A stretch of DNA of 60,956 nt from Alphaproteobacteria bacterium (lineage in GTDB: Bacteria; Pseudomonadota; Alphaproteobacteria; Rhizobiales; Rhizobiaceae): the NCBI GenBank assembly GCA_016861165.1, contig BOKV01000023.1:1-60956 (forward strand), in the 5' to 3' direction. Every line of letters begins with the position of its first letter. The first letter of the stretch is position 1. A program made the translations under genes and the position numbers. Positions 1 to 8,966 of this stretch are shown here, piece after piece. A model generated the notes under the pieces. That model ran no database searches. It was not told where the DNA came from and worked only from the letters and a program-made list of their open reading frames with translations.

Positions 1-1335
1 CAATGGCTGCAGGCGCTCGCCTGCGGTGTCCCGGCGAGCGTCGACATGAACCCGGTGCTGTTGAAGCCGCAGGCCGACAATGGCAGCCAGGTCGTCGTTC
101 ACGGCAGGGTCACGGCCACCGCGACGGCGCGCGACTACCAGCGGCTGAAGCCGGCGCTGATGGAAGCCGTGATGGCGAGCTTTGCCCGGCTGGCTGCGCG
201 TGCCGACCTGGTGCTGGTGGAGGGAGCGGGCTCGCCGGCCGAGATCAATCTGCGCGCCGGCGACATCGCCAACATGGGTTTTGCCACGCGGGCGGGCGTG
301 CCGGTCGTGCTGGTCGGCGACATCGACCGCGGCGGCGTCATCGCCGCCATCGTCGGAACCCATACCGTCCTGCCACCGGCTGACCGGGCGCTGGTGGCGG
401 GCTTCCTCATCAACAAGTTCCGCGGCGACGCCAGCCTGTTCGACGAGGGCGTGGCGGCGATCACCCGCTTCACCGGCTGGCGTTCCTTCGGCGTGCTGCC
501 GTGGCTCGACGCGGCGCGCCGGCTGCCGGCCGAGGATTCGGTGGCGCTGGAACGGCTGTCGCGGGCACAAGGCCGCGAAGCCGGCCTCACCGTCGCCGTT
601 CCCGTGCTCGGCCGCATCGCCAATTTCGACGATCTCGATCCGCTCGCCGCCGAGCCCGGCGTCCGCCTCGTCTATCTGCGTGGCGGAGACAGACTGCCGG
701 CCGACGCCGCGCTGGTGGTGCTGGCCGGCTCGAAGTCGACCATTGCCGACCTCGCCGAACTGCGCGCCAATGGCTGGGAGGACGATATCAGGCGCCACGT
801 GGCTCGTGGCGGCCGGGTGATCGGCATATGCGGCGGCTACCAGATGCTCGGCCGCGCGATCAGTGATCCGGACGGCGTCGAAGGTCCGCTGCGCCAGGCC
901 GAGGGGCTTGGCCTGCTCGATATCGAGACGGTGCTCACCGGCGAAAAGGTGGTGCGCAACGTTGCCGCAGTTCCGGCGCACGGCGGCCCGGCGATCGCGG
1001 GCTACGAAATCCACATGGGTCGCACCGCGGGGCCGGACTGCGCCCGGCCGATGCTGTTGATCGACGGCCGGCCGGACGGGGCGGTGTCGGCCGACGGGCG
1101 CGTCGCCGGCTGCTACCTGCACGGGCTGTTCGGTTCGGACGCCTGGCGCGCCCGGCTCCTCGCCGGCCTCGGCGCCGACGCCGCCGGCGGCGCGCACCGC
1201 GCGCAGGTCGAGGCGGCGCTCGACCAACTGGCCGACCATGTCGAGCGCCACCTCGACGTCGACGCCCTGCTCGCCGCCGCCCGCGAGATTGCCGCGCCAG
1301 CGCAATCGGACCTGGCGGCGTCGCAATCCGGTTGA
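1..1335 (+). CDS. cobQ: Cobyric acid synthase CobQ (5' truncated by window edge)
   Basis: This enzyme uses glutamine and ATP to amidate four peripheral carboxylates of adenosylcobyrinic acid a,c-diamide, giving cobyric acid. The frame is open from base 1, and the first visible stretch leads into DMNPVLLKP, a CobQ hallmark. The C-terminal half is a class I glutamine amidotransferase domain with the nucleophile cysteine in GICGGYQMLG and a catalytic-type histidine in GCYLHGLF. About 444 codons are present against roughly 485 for the family, so only a short N-terminal piece, including the P-loop, lies upstream. An in-frame ATG at 46 is internal, not the start. A cobalamin riboswitch leader follows directly. 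Confidence 0.96.
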   Translation, partial: QWLQALACGVPASVDMNPVLLKPQADNGSQVVVHGRVTATATARDYQRLKPALMEAVMASFARLAARADLVLVEGAGSPAEINLRAGDIANMGFATRAGVPVVLVGDIDRGGVIAAIVGTHTVLPPADRALVAGFLINKFRGDASLFDEGVAAITRFTGWRSFGVLPWLDAARRLPAEDSVALERLSRAQGREAGLTVAVPVLGRIANFDDLDPLAAEPGVRLVYLRGGDRLPADAALVVLAGSKSTIADLAELRANGWEDDIRRHVARGGRVIGICGGYQMLGRAISDPDGVEGPLRQAEGLGLLDIETVLTGEKVVRNVAAVPAHGGPAIAGYEIHMGRTAGPDCARPMLLIDGRPDGAVSADGRVAGCYLHGLFGSDAWRARLLAGLGADAAGGAHRAQVEAALDQLADHVERHLDVDALLAAAREIAAPAQSDLAASQSG

Positions 1336-1360
1336 CCGGGCTTCGCCGGCTCGGCTAGTG
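1332..1360 (+). promoter_or_regulatory. Possible sigma70-type promoter for the riboswitch-cbtB operon
   Basis: TTGACC at 1332-1337 lies 16-17 bases before GCTAGT/CTAGTG at 1354-1360, just upstream of the riboswitch. The -35 match is good and the -10 match is poor. The position, overlapping the cobQ stop, suits a promoter for the riboswitch transcript, but a promoter further upstream inside cobQ is equally possible. Confidence 0.25.
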
Positions 1361-1364
1361 TCCG

Positions 1365-1580
1365 GATCGCATCTGGTTCCCGCGACAAGTCCAAGACTTC
1401 GGGATCAAAAGGGAACAGGAGGGACCGACCCAAGCCGGGGGTCCCCGACCTGGCCGACCCCGCGACTGTATTGCGGCGAGGGAGCGCTCCGAAACCACTG
1501 GCATGGCCGCCTTGCGCGGCGCCGGGAAGGGGGGGCGCGACCGCTGGAGCCGCGAGCCAGGAGACCTGCCGGATGCGGGC
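1365..1580 (+). promoter_or_regulatory. Cobalamin (B12) riboswitch
   Basis: The conserved elements of the adenosylcobalamin aptamer occur in order. GGTTCCC near 1375 can pair with AAAGGGAAC near 1408. Then come CCCGCGACTGT near 1458, CCACTGGCATGG near 1495, GGGAAGG near 1523, and the B12-box sequence GAGCCAGGAGACCTGCC at about 1553-1570. The element ends about 40 bases before cbtB. By analogy with the family, it lowers expression of the cbtBA-cobUWNO operon when adenosylcobalamin is plentiful. The exact ends are estimates. Confidence 0.95.
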
Positions 1581-1621
1581 CGTGCCGGCCCCGACATAGA
1601 CTGAGCATCACGGAGGTTGCC

Positions 1622-1801
1622 ATGCTCGCCCGCCACCATGCCGCGACGCTTGCCGTCGCCGGTTCCAGACGTTTCACCACGGCGGTTTTCGCCGCCGCCC
1701 TTGGCGTGTTCTTCGTCTATTTCGCTGCCTTCTCGCATTCGGCGACGCTGCACAACGCCGCCCACGACATGCGCCACGCCATCGCGACGCCCTGTCACTG
1801 A
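1622..1801 (+). CDS. cbtB: Cobalt transporter subunit CbtB
   Basis: This 59-residue protein has one predicted membrane segment (about residues 20-40). Its C-terminus is the family signature HNAAHDMRHAIATPCH, rich in likely cobalt-binding histidines plus one cysteine. CbtB is the small partner of CbtA in a predicted cobalt uptake system that is typically B12-riboswitch controlled, as here. The ATG at 1622 follows GGAGG at 1612-1616. cbtA begins 10 bases after its stop. Confidence 0.93.
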   Translation: MLARHHAATLAVAGSRRFTTAVFAAALGVFFVYFAAFSHSATLHNAAHDMRHAIATPCH

Positions 1802-1811
1802 GGACAAGCCG

Positions 1812-2534
1812 ATGCTCGTGCGGGTTCTGCTGGCCGCCATGCTGGCAGGCGTGCTCGCTGGCGTGTTCGCCAGCGGGGCGCAGTCGCTGCGGGTCACGCC
1901 GCTCATCCTCGAAGCCGAAACCTATGAATCGGGCGACAGCCATGGCGCGGCGGCGCATGCCGACGGCGAAACCGCCGCGACCGGTTCGGGGCATGAATGG
2001 GCGCCTGACGCCGGCTGGGAGCGCGGATTCTATACGCTCATCGCCAATATCGTCGTCGATGTCGGTTTCGCGCTGCTGCTGACGGCCGCCATCCTGGTGT
2101 CGGGGCAGGCGATCGCACTCGGCAGCGGACTTGCCTGGGGGCTCGCCGGCTTCCTCACCTTCGTGCTGGCGCCGGCGGTCGGCCTGCCGCCCGAACTGCC
2201 CGGCATGCCGGCGGCCGATCTCGGCGCGCGCCAGGCATGGTGGCTGGCAACCGTCATCGCCACTGGCGGCGGGCTGGCGCTGATCGCCCTCATGCGCGCT
2301 CCGCTGTCGGTCGCCGCCGGGCTCGTGCTGATCGCGCTGCCGCATCTCTACGGCGCGCCGGCGCCGGTCGAACACGAGACGGCGGTCCCGGCGCATCTGG
2401 CGGCCGAATTCGTCGTCGCCTCGCTTGCCACCGCCTTCGCGCACTGGCTGTTCCTCGGCGGCGTCGCCGGCTTCCTGCTCGAACGGGCGCTGCGGGCCGA
2501 GGCGGCGCCGGCGGCCAAGGAGGCCTCGGCTTGA
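1812..2534 (+). CDS. cbtA: Cobalt transporter subunit CbtA
   Basis: This 240-residue integral membrane protein begins MLVRVLLAAMLAGVLAGV and has about five to six hydrophobic segments. A histidine- and acid-containing loop follows the first segment (residues about 36-60). It is the main subunit of the predicted CbtAB cobalt transporter. The ATG at 1812 is preceded by AGGA at 1801-1804. The stop overlaps the TTG start of cobU, which suggests translational coupling. Known Cbt proteins are assigned mostly from genomic context, so transport specificity is inferred. Confidence 0.92.
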   Translation: MLVRVLLAAMLAGVLAGVFASGAQSLRVTPLILEAETYESGDSHGAAAHADGETAATGSGHEWAPDAGWERGFYTLIANIVVDVGFALLLTAAILVSGQAIALGSGLAWGLAGFLTFVLAPAVGLPPELPGMPAADLGARQAWWLATVIATGGGLALIALMRAPLSVAAGLVLIALPHLYGAPAPVEHETAVPAHLAAEFVVASLATAFAHWLFLGGVAGFLLERALRAEAAPAAKEASA

Positions 2535-3070
2535 CGCGCCGGCTTTCGCCGGGCGTCACCCTCGTCCTCGGCGGCGCCCGATCGGGCAAGAGCCGCTTCG
2601 CCGAGGCGCTGGTGGCGTCAAGCGGCCGCGAACCGGTCTATGTCGCCACCGCCACCGCCATCGACGCGGAGATGGTGGCGCGCATCGCCCGGCACCGGCA
2701 GCGGCGCGGCGCCGGCTGGCGCACGGTCGAGGCGCCGGTCGATCTCGCCGGGGCACTCGCGCGCGAGGACGGCGCCGGTCGCGCCGTGCTGGTCGACTGC
2801 CTGACGCTGTGGGTGAGCAATCTGATGATGGAAGAAGCCGACATCGCGCAAGCCGGAGAGCGTTTGGCCGCCACGCTTTCGGCCATGCGCGCGCCGGTCG
2901 TCCTCGTCGCCAACGAGGTCGGCCTCGGCATCGTGCCCGACAATGCGCTGGCGCGGTCGTTCCGCGACCACGCCGGCACGCTCAACCAGGCGGTCGCGGG
3001 CCTGGCGCGGACCGTCTATCTCGTCGCCGCCGGCCTGCCACTGGCGCTCAAGGAGGATCACGACCGATGA
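2531..3070 (+). CDS. cobU: Adenosylcobinamide kinase / adenosylcobinamide-phosphate guanylyltransferase
   Basis: This bifunctional enzyme (CobP in Pseudomonas denitrificans naming) phosphorylates adenosylcobinamide and transfers GMP to give adenosylcobinamide-GDP for the nucleotide loop. The 179-residue protein has the P-loop GGARSGKS (residues 14-21), the conserved VDCLTLWVSNLM and the motif NEVGLGIVP. The length is normal for the family. The start is a TTG at 2531 overlapping the cbtA stop, since no ATG lies upstream of the P-loop in a sensible place. Its stop overlaps the cobW start. Confidence 0.95.
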   Translation: MTRRLSPGVTLVLGGARSGKSRFAEALVASSGREPVYVATATAIDAEMVARIARHRQRRGAGWRTVEAPVDLAGALAREDGAGRAVLVDCLTLWVSNLMMEEADIAQAGERLAATLSAMRAPVVLVANEVGLGIVPDNALARSFRDHAGTLNQAVAGLARTVYLVAAGLPLALKEDHDR

Positions 3071-4131
3071 GCAGCTTCGATACCGCCAAGATCCCGGCGA
3101 CGGTCATCACCGGCTTTCTCGGCGCCGGCAAGACGACGCTGATCCGCAACCTGCTCGCCTCGGCCAACGGAAGGCGCATCGCGCTCATCATCAACGAGTT
3201 CGGTGACATCGGCGTCGACGGCGAACTGCTGAAGGCGTGCGGCGCCGAGACCTGCACCGAGGACGACATCGTCGAACTGACCAATGGCTGCATCTGCTGC
3301 ACGGTCGCCGACGATTTCGTGCCGACGATGGAAAGGCTGCTGGCGCGCGGGCGCATGGTCGACCACATCGTCATCGAGACCTCGGGGCTGGCGCTGCCGC
3401 AGCCGCTGGTCGCCGCCTTCAACTGGCCGCAGGTGCGCCAGCGCGTCACCGTCGACGGCGTGGTCACCGTCGTCGACGCCCATGCCGTGGCGGCCGGGCG
3501 CTTCGCCGACGACGAGGCGGCCATCGCCGCCCAGCGCGCCGCCGACGCTTCCCTCGACCACGACAACCCGCTCGAGGAACTGTTCGAGGATCAGCTCGGC
3601 TGCGCCGACATGATCGTGCTCAACAAGGCCGACCTCGTCGACGAGGCTACGCTCGCCCGCATCGAGCGCGACGTGGCGGGTCAGGTGCCGCGCGCGGTGA
3701 AGCTGGTGCGCGCCGCCCACGGCGCGCTGCCGGCCGACGTGCTGCTCGGGCTCGCCAGCGCCACCGAGGCCGATATCGCCAACCGCAAGTCGCACCACGA
3801 ACTCGAGCACGCGGACGGCGCCGCGCATGATCATGACGACTTCGCCAGCTGCGTCATCCGCGGCGGCGCCGTCGGCGACGTGCGGGCGATGGCGGGGGCG
3901 CTGAAGGTGGTCATCGAGCGCTACGACATCCTGCGGCTCAAGGGCTTCGCCGAGGTGGCCGGCAAGCCGATGCGCCTTGCCGTGCAGGCCGTCGGCGCCC
4001 GCGTCGACTGCCATTTCGACCGCGACTGGCGCACGGGCGAGCAGCGTGGCACGCAACTCGTCGTCATCGGCCTCGCCGGCATGGAGCGGGCGGCGATCGA
4101 GGCCGAGTTGGCGGCGGCGCTCGCCGGATAG
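3067..4131 (+). CDS. cobW: Cobalamin biosynthesis GTPase CobW (COG0523 metallochaperone)
   Basis: CobW is a G3E-family GTPase thought to deliver cobalt to the CobNST chelatase. The 354-residue protein has the Walker A motif GFLGAGKTT (16-24) and the metal-binding CXCC motif with cysteines 75, 77 and 78. It also has the guanine-specificity motif NKADL and a histidine/aspartate-rich linker at about 244-257. The C-terminal CobW_C domain follows. The ATG overlaps the cobU stop (ATGA), and cobN starts 4 bases after its stop. This position next to cobN supports a cobalt role over the zinc roles of other COG0523 members. Confidence 0.96.
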   Translation: MSSFDTAKIPATVITGFLGAGKTTLIRNLLASANGRRIALIINEFGDIGVDGELLKACGAETCTEDDIVELTNGCICCTVADDFVPTMERLLARGRMVDHIVIETSGLALPQPLVAAFNWPQVRQRVTVDGVVTVVDAHAVAAGRFADDEAAIAAQRAADASLDHDNPLEELFEDQLGCADMIVLNKADLVDEATLARIERDVAGQVPRAVKLVRAAHGALPADVLLGLASATEADIANRKSHHELEHADGAAHDHDDFASCVIRGGAVGDVRAMAGALKVVIERYDILRLKGFAEVAGKPMRLAVQAVGARVDCHFDRDWRTGEQRGTQLVVIGLAGMERAAIEAELAAALAG

Positions 4132-4135
4132 CGCC

Positions 4136-7100
4136 ATGCACCTGCTGGCGGCACAGCGCGGGGCGATCAACGAGGGCGACGAGGCGGTCGATCTCGGCCA
4201 GTCGCCGGCCGAACTGATCGTATTGTCGGCGGCCGACACCGAGCTGGCGAGCCTTGCCCAGGCGCGCCGTGAACTGGGCGCGGCCGCTCCGCAGATGCGG
4301 CTCGCCAACCTGATGCGGCTCGCCCATCCGATGTCGGTCGACCTCTACGCGCACAAGACGCTCGCCGGCGCCCGGCTTGTCGTCGTGCGTGTGCTCGGCG
4401 GGGTGAGCTACTGGGCCTACGGGCTCGAAACGCTCGCCGCGCTGGCGCGCAACAACGGTTTCCCGCTCGCCGTCCTGCCGGGCGACGACAAGGCCGATCC
4501 GGGCCTGGTGCGCTTCTCGACGCTCGACGGGCCGTCCTGCCGGCGCCTGCACGCCTATCTCGCCGAGGGCGGGCCGGCCAATGCGCGCAACTTCCTACTC
4601 CATTGCCGACATCTTATCGGTCGCGGCGAACCGGTGGCCGAGCCGACACCGCTGCTCAGGGCCGGGCTGTGGCATCCACGGCTTGGAATCTGCGGCATCG
4701 AGGCGTTGCGTCAGACATGGCGCGGCCGGCGCCCGGTCGCCGCGATCTGCTTCTACCGCGCGCTCGTCCAGTCGGGCGGGCTGGCGCCGATCGAGGCACT
4801 GGTCGATGCACTCGACGCGCGCGGGCTCGACGCGCTGCCGGTGTTCGTCGCCAGCCTCAAGGATGCCGTCTCGGTCGAGACCGTGCGGGCGCTGTTTGGC
4901 GCGGCCCCGCCCGACATCGTGCTCAACGCCACGGGGTTTGCCGTATCGTCGCCCGGCGGGGACGGCACCGGCACGGTGCTCGACGAGAACGGCACGGTGG
5001 TGCTGCAGGTGGTGCTGGCCGGGACTTCGCGCGACTGGTGGGCGGCGTCGAGCCAGGGGCTGGCGCCGCGCGACCTCGCCATGAACGTGGCGCTGCCGGA
5101 GGTCGACGGCCGGGTGCTCACCCGCGCCGTCGCCTTCAAGCATGCCGGCGCGTTCGACGCGGCCGTCGAGGCTGACATCGTCTCCCACCGGCCGGAGCCC
5201 GACCGCGTCGCCTTCGTCGCCGACCTCGCCGCCAACTGGGTGCGGCTCCGGCGCACCCCGCCGGCGCAGCGCCGCGTGGCGCTGGTCATGGCCAACTACC
5301 CCAACCGCGATGGTCGGCTCGCCAATGGCGTCGGTCTCGACACGCCGGCCGGTACTGTCAACGTGCTCGCCGCGCTGCGTGTTGCCGGCTATGACACCGG
5401 CGGCGCCGTCCCGGCCGACGGTGACGCGCTGATACGCTATCTCGCCGCCGGCCCGACCAATGCGGCCTGCGACGGGCGCGAGATACGCGAGGGGCTGGCG
5501 CTTGCCGACTACGCGGATTTCTTCCTGTCGATGCCGGACAAGGTCCGGCGCGAGGTGACAGTGCGCTGGGGCGAGCCGGAGGCCGATCCGTTCTTCGACC
5601 CGCAACTGGGTGCCTTTGCGCTGCCCGCCTGCCGCTTCGGCCATGTCGTCGTCGCCATCCAGCCGGCGCGCGGCTACAACATCGACCCCAAGGGGAGCTA
5701 CCATTCGCCCGACCTGGCGCCGCCGCACGGCTATCTCGCCTTTCATGCCTGGCTGCGCGGTTCCTTCCGCGCCCATGCCGTTGTCCACATGGGCAAGCAC
5801 GGCAATCTTGAATGGCTGCCCGGCAAGGCGCTGGCGCTGTCGGCCGAGTGCTATCCGGAGGCCGCGCTCGGCGCCCTGCCCAATCTCTATCCGTTCATCG
5901 TCAACGACCCGGGTGAGGGTAGCCAGGCCAAGCGGCGCGCCGCGGCGGTCATTATCGATCATCTGACCCCGCCGCTGACACGGGCCGAAAGCTACGGACC
6001 GTTGCGCGACCTCGAGGCGCTGGTCGACGAATATTACGAGGCGTCGGGCGGCGACCCGCGCCGGCTCAAGCTGCTGTCGAAGCAGATCCTCGATCTTGTC
6101 GCCGATGCCGGCCTCGACGCCGACGCCGGCATCGCGGCCGCCGACGGCGAGGCGGCGAAGCTCGCCAAGCTCGACGCATATCTCTGCGAACTGAAGGAGA
6201 TGCAGATTCGCGACGGGCTGCACGTGTTCGGCGAGGCGCCGCGGGGCCGGCTGATGACCGACCTCGCGGTGGCGCTGGCGCGCGTGCCGCGGGGCGACGG
6301 AGCGGGGGCCGATGCGAGCTTGCAGCGGTCGATCGCCGTCGACCTGGCGCCGCCCGCCGACGGGTACTTCGATCCGCTTGACTGCGACATGGGCGCGCCG
6401 TGGGCCGGGCCGCGGCCCGCCATGCTCGCTTCGGTGTCGGCCGATCCGTGGCGGAGCAATGGCGACACGGTCGAACGCATCGAGCTGCTGGCGGCCAAGC
6501 TCGTCTCGGGCGAGATCGACTGCCCGGCCGGCTGGACGGCGACGCGGACCGTGCTGGACGCGGTGAGGAAAAAAATCCTGCCGGTGATCGAGCGCTGCGG
6601 CCCGGCCGAGATGGCCGCGCTGCTTGCCGGCCTCGACGGGCGCTTCGTGCGGCCGGGACCGTCCGGCGCGCCGACGCGCGGCCGGCTCGACGTGCTGCCG
6701 ACGGGGCGCAACTTCTATTCGGTCGACTGCCGCGCGGTGCCGACCCCGGCGGCCTGGCAGCTCGGCCGCCAGTCGGCCGAATTGCTTATCGCCCGCTACC
6801 GCCAGGATCATGGCGAATGGCCGACCGCCTTCGGCCTGTCGGTGTGGGGCACCGCCAACATGCGCACCGGCGGCGACGACATCGCCCAGGCGTTGGCGCT
6901 GATCGGCGCGCGGCCGGTGTGGGATCACGCCTCGCGCCGCCTCACCGGCTACGAGGTCGCGACGCTGGCCGAGCTCGGCCGGCCGCGTGTCGATGTCACC
7001 TTGCGCATTTCCGGCTTCTTCCGAGACGCCTTTCCGGCACAGATCGAACTGTTCGACCGGGCCGCGCGCGCCGTCGGCGCGCTCGCGGAGGAGCCGGGCG

Positions 7101-7885
7101 ACAACCCCATCGCCGCGCGCATGGCGGCCGAGCGGGCGGCATTGCGCGCGCGCGGCGTGGACGACACGGAGGCGGCGCGGCGCGCCGGCTACCGCGTCTT
7201 CGGTTCGAAGCCCGGCGCATATGGCGCCGGCCTGCAGGCGCTGATCGACGAGAAGGGCTGGGCCGATCGCGGCGACCTGGCGGCGGCCTATCTCGCCTGG
7301 GGCTCCTATGCCTATGGCGCGGCCGAGGAAGGAGTTGAGGACCGGCAGCAATTCACGAGTCGTTTGAGTGAGTTGGAGGCGGTGGTTCACAACCAGGACA
7401 ACCGCGAGCACGACCTGCTCGACTCCGACGACTACTACCAGTTCGAGGGCGGCATGGCGGCGGCCGTCGAGCATCTGTCGGGCCACCGGCCCGCGATCTA
7501 CCACAACGACCATTCGCGGCCCGAGCGCCCGGTGGTGCGCGCGCTCGAAGAGGAGATCGCCCGTGTCGTGCGCGGGCGCGCCGCCAACCCGAAATGGATC
7601 GCCGGCGTGATGCGCCACGGCTACAAGGGTGCCTTCGAGATGGCGGCGACGCTCGACTATCTTTTTGCCTTCGCGGCGACCACCGGCGCCGTGCGCCACC
7701 ACCATTTCGACCTCGTCTACGAGGCCTGGCTCGGCGACGCCGCGGTGCGCGGCTTCATCGGCGAGCACAACCCGGCGGCGCTGAAGGAGATGGCCGAACG
7801 CTTCCTGGAGGCGCTGGAGCGCGGGCTGTGGACGCCGCGCTCCAATTCGGCGAGACTGGCGCTGGAGAGACTGGCGAGGCGCTGA
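4136..7885 (+). CDS. cobN: Cobaltochelatase subunit CobN
   Basis: This is the large catalytic subunit of the ATP-dependent, three-component cobaltochelatase, which inserts cobalt into hydrogenobyrinic acid a,c-diamide late in the oxygen-dependent pathway. The 1249 residues match the family's usual length and carry the magnesium-chelatase H-type signature HMGKHGNLEWLPGK. The ATG at 4136 sits 4 bases after cobW. The partner AAA+/VWA subunits (the CobS and CobT chelatase subunits, unrelated to the cobS and cobT annotated here) are not in the window and must lie elsewhere if the complex works. Confidence 0.97.
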   Translation: MHLLAAQRGAINEGDEAVDLGQSPAELIVLSAADTELASLAQARRELGAAAPQMRLANLMRLAHPMSVDLYAHKTLAGARLVVVRVLGGVSYWAYGLETLAALARNNGFPLAVLPGDDKADPGLVRFSTLDGPSCRRLHAYLAEGGPANARNFLLHCRHLIGRGEPVAEPTPLLRAGLWHPRLGICGIEALRQTWRGRRPVAAICFYRALVQSGGLAPIEALVDALDARGLDALPVFVASLKDAVSVETVRALFGAAPPDIVLNATGFAVSSPGGDGTGTVLDENGTVVLQVVLAGTSRDWWAASSQGLAPRDLAMNVALPEVDGRVLTRAVAFKHAGAFDAAVEADIVSHRPEPDRVAFVADLAANWVRLRRTPPAQRRVALVMANYPNRDGRLANGVGLDTPAGTVNVLAALRVAGYDTGGAVPADGDALIRYLAAGPTNAACDGREIREGLALADYADFFLSMPDKVRREVTVRWGEPEADPFFDPQLGAFALPACRFGHVVVAIQPARGYNIDPKGSYHSPDLAPPHGYLAFHAWLRGSFRAHAVVHMGKHGNLEWLPGKALALSAECYPEAALGALPNLYPFIVNDPGEGSQAKRRAAAVIIDHLTPPLTRAESYGPLRDLEALVDEYYEASGGDPRRLKLLSKQILDLVADAGLDADAGIAAADGEAAKLAKLDAYLCELKEMQIRDGLHVFGEAPRGRLMTDLAVALARVPRGDGAGADASLQRSIAVDLAPPADGYFDPLDCDMGAPWAGPRPAMLASVSADPWRSNGDTVERIELLAAKLVSGEIDCPAGWTATRTVLDAVRKKILPVIERCGPAEMAALLAGLDGRFVRPGPSGAPTRGRLDVLPTGRNFYSVDCRAVPTPAAWQLGRQSAELLIARYRQDHGEWPTAFGLSVWGTANMRTGGDDIAQALALIGARPVWDHASRRLTGYEVATLAELGRPRVDVTLRISGFFRDAFPAQIELFDRAARAVGALAEEPGDNPIAARMAAERAALRARGVDDTEAARRAGYRVFGSKPGAYGAGLQALIDEKGWADRGDLAAAYLAWGSYAYGAAEEGVEDRQQFTSRLSELEAVVHNQDNREHDLLDSDDYYQFEGGMAAAVEHLSGHRPAIYHNDHSRPERPVVRALEEEIARVVRGRAANPKWIAGVMRHGYKGAFEMAATLDYLFAFAATTGAVRHHHFDLVYEAWLGDAAVRGFIGEHNPAALKEMAERFLEALERGLWTPRSNSARLALERLARR

Positions 7886-7887
7886 CC

Positions 7888-8526
7888 ATGGCCGAGAAAT
7901 CCGAACGGCTGAAGGCGATGAGCGAGGCGGAACTCGACGCCCGCCATGCCGAGAAGATGAAGAAGAAGAAGGCGGCGCGCGACAAGATCATAGCCACCAA
8001 GACGATCGAGAAGGGCCTCCTCATCGTCCACACCGGCAAGGGCAAGGGGAAGTCGACGGCCGCCTTCGGCATGGTGTTCCGCGCGCTCGGCAACGGCATG
8101 CGCGTCGGCATTGTCCAGTTCGTCAAGGGAAGGTGGGCGACGGGCGAGCGCACGGCGCTGGATGCCTTCCCCGGTCAGGTCGAGATGGCGACGATGGGCG
8201 AGGGCTTCACCTGGGAGACGCAGGATCGCCAGCGCGACATCGCGGCGGCACGCGCGGCCTGGGAAAAGGCCAAGGCGATGATCGCCGACCCGGCCCTCGA
8301 CATGGTGCTGCTCGACGAACTCAACATCGTGCTGCGCTACGACTACCTGCCGGTCGAGGCGGTGGTCGCGGCGCTGGAGGCCAAGCCGGCGATGAAGCAT
8401 GTCATCATCACCGGCCGCAACGCCAGGGACGAACTGATCGACATCGCCGACCTCGTCACCGAGATGGAGATGGTCAAGCATCCGTTCCGCGCCGGCGTCA
8501 AGGCACAACGGGGCATCGAGTTCTGA
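7888..8526 (+). CDS. cobO: Cob(I)yrinic acid a,c-diamide adenosyltransferase CobO
   Basis: CobO (CobA/BtuR family) attaches the 5'-deoxyadenosyl group to reduced corrinoid cobalt. The 212-residue protein has a lysine-rich N-terminal helix followed by the P-loop GKGKGKSTAAFG at about 50-61, the diagnostic sequence of this family. It also has the conserved VLLDELNIVLRYDYL. The start is 2 bases after the cobN stop. The 3' end overlaps the following EamA gene, so the two are probably cotranslated. Confidence 0.96.
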   Translation: MAEKSERLKAMSEAELDARHAEKMKKKKAARDKIIATKTIEKGLLIVHTGKGKGKSTAAFGMVFRALGNGMRVGIVQFVKGRWATGERTALDAFPGQVEMATMGEGFTWETQDRQRDIAAARAAWEKAKAMIADPALDMVLLDELNIVLRYDYLPVEAVVAALEAKPAMKHVIITGRNARDELIDIADLVTEMEMVKHPFRAGVKAQRGIEF

Positions 8527-8960
8527 TGGCAATGTCCGCACATTGGCAGTTCTGGGCGCTGCTGGCCGCAGCCTTCGCGGCGCTCACCGCGATCTTCGCC
8601 AAGCTCGGCGTCGACGAGATCGATCCCGACTTTGCCACCTTCATCCGCACGCTGGTGGTGCTGGCACTGCTGGCCGGGGTGCTGGCGGTGACCGGCAAAT
8701 GGCGCAACCCGGCCACCGTGCCGGGGCGGGCATGGCTGTTCCTGGTCCTGTCGGGGGCGGCGACCGGCGCCTCGTGGTTCGCCTATTTCCGGGCGCTGAA
8801 GCTGGGTGACGCCGCCCGTGTGGCACCGCTCGACAAACTTTCGATCGTGCTCGTCGCCATTTTCGGCGTCGTCTTCCTCGGCGAGAAGCTGTCCGGCCTA
8901 AACTGGCTGGGCGTCCTGCTGATCGCGGTCGGGGCACTGCTGCTGGCGGCAAGGGTCTGA
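8526..8960 (+). CDS. Single-domain EamA-type membrane transporter
   Basis: This 144-residue protein has about five hydrophobic segments and one EamA (drug/metabolite transporter) repeat instead of the usual two, so it would have to act as a dimer. Conserved features include FAKLGVDEIDP near the N-terminus, SWFAYFRALKLGDA in the middle and FLGEKLS near the end. Its start shares bases with the cobO stop, which places it in the riboswitch-controlled operon. A corrinoid-, cobalt- or nucleoside-related substrate is therefore an attractive but untested inference. Confidence 0.85.
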   Translation: MAMSAHWQFWALLAAAFAALTAIFAKLGVDEIDPDFATFIRTLVVLALLAGVLAVTGKWRNPATVPGRAWLFLVLSGAATGASWFAYFRALKLGDAARVAPLDKLSIVLVAIFGVVFLGEKLSGLNWLGVLLIAVGALLLAARV

Positions 8961-8966
8961 GAAACA

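Noticed and set aside
4595..7768. A 1057-codon open frame antisense to cobN
   Set aside because: Its arginine/glycine/histidine-rich translation has no family motifs. Such long antisense frames are common in GC-rich coding DNA and the sense strand encodes an unmistakable CobN.
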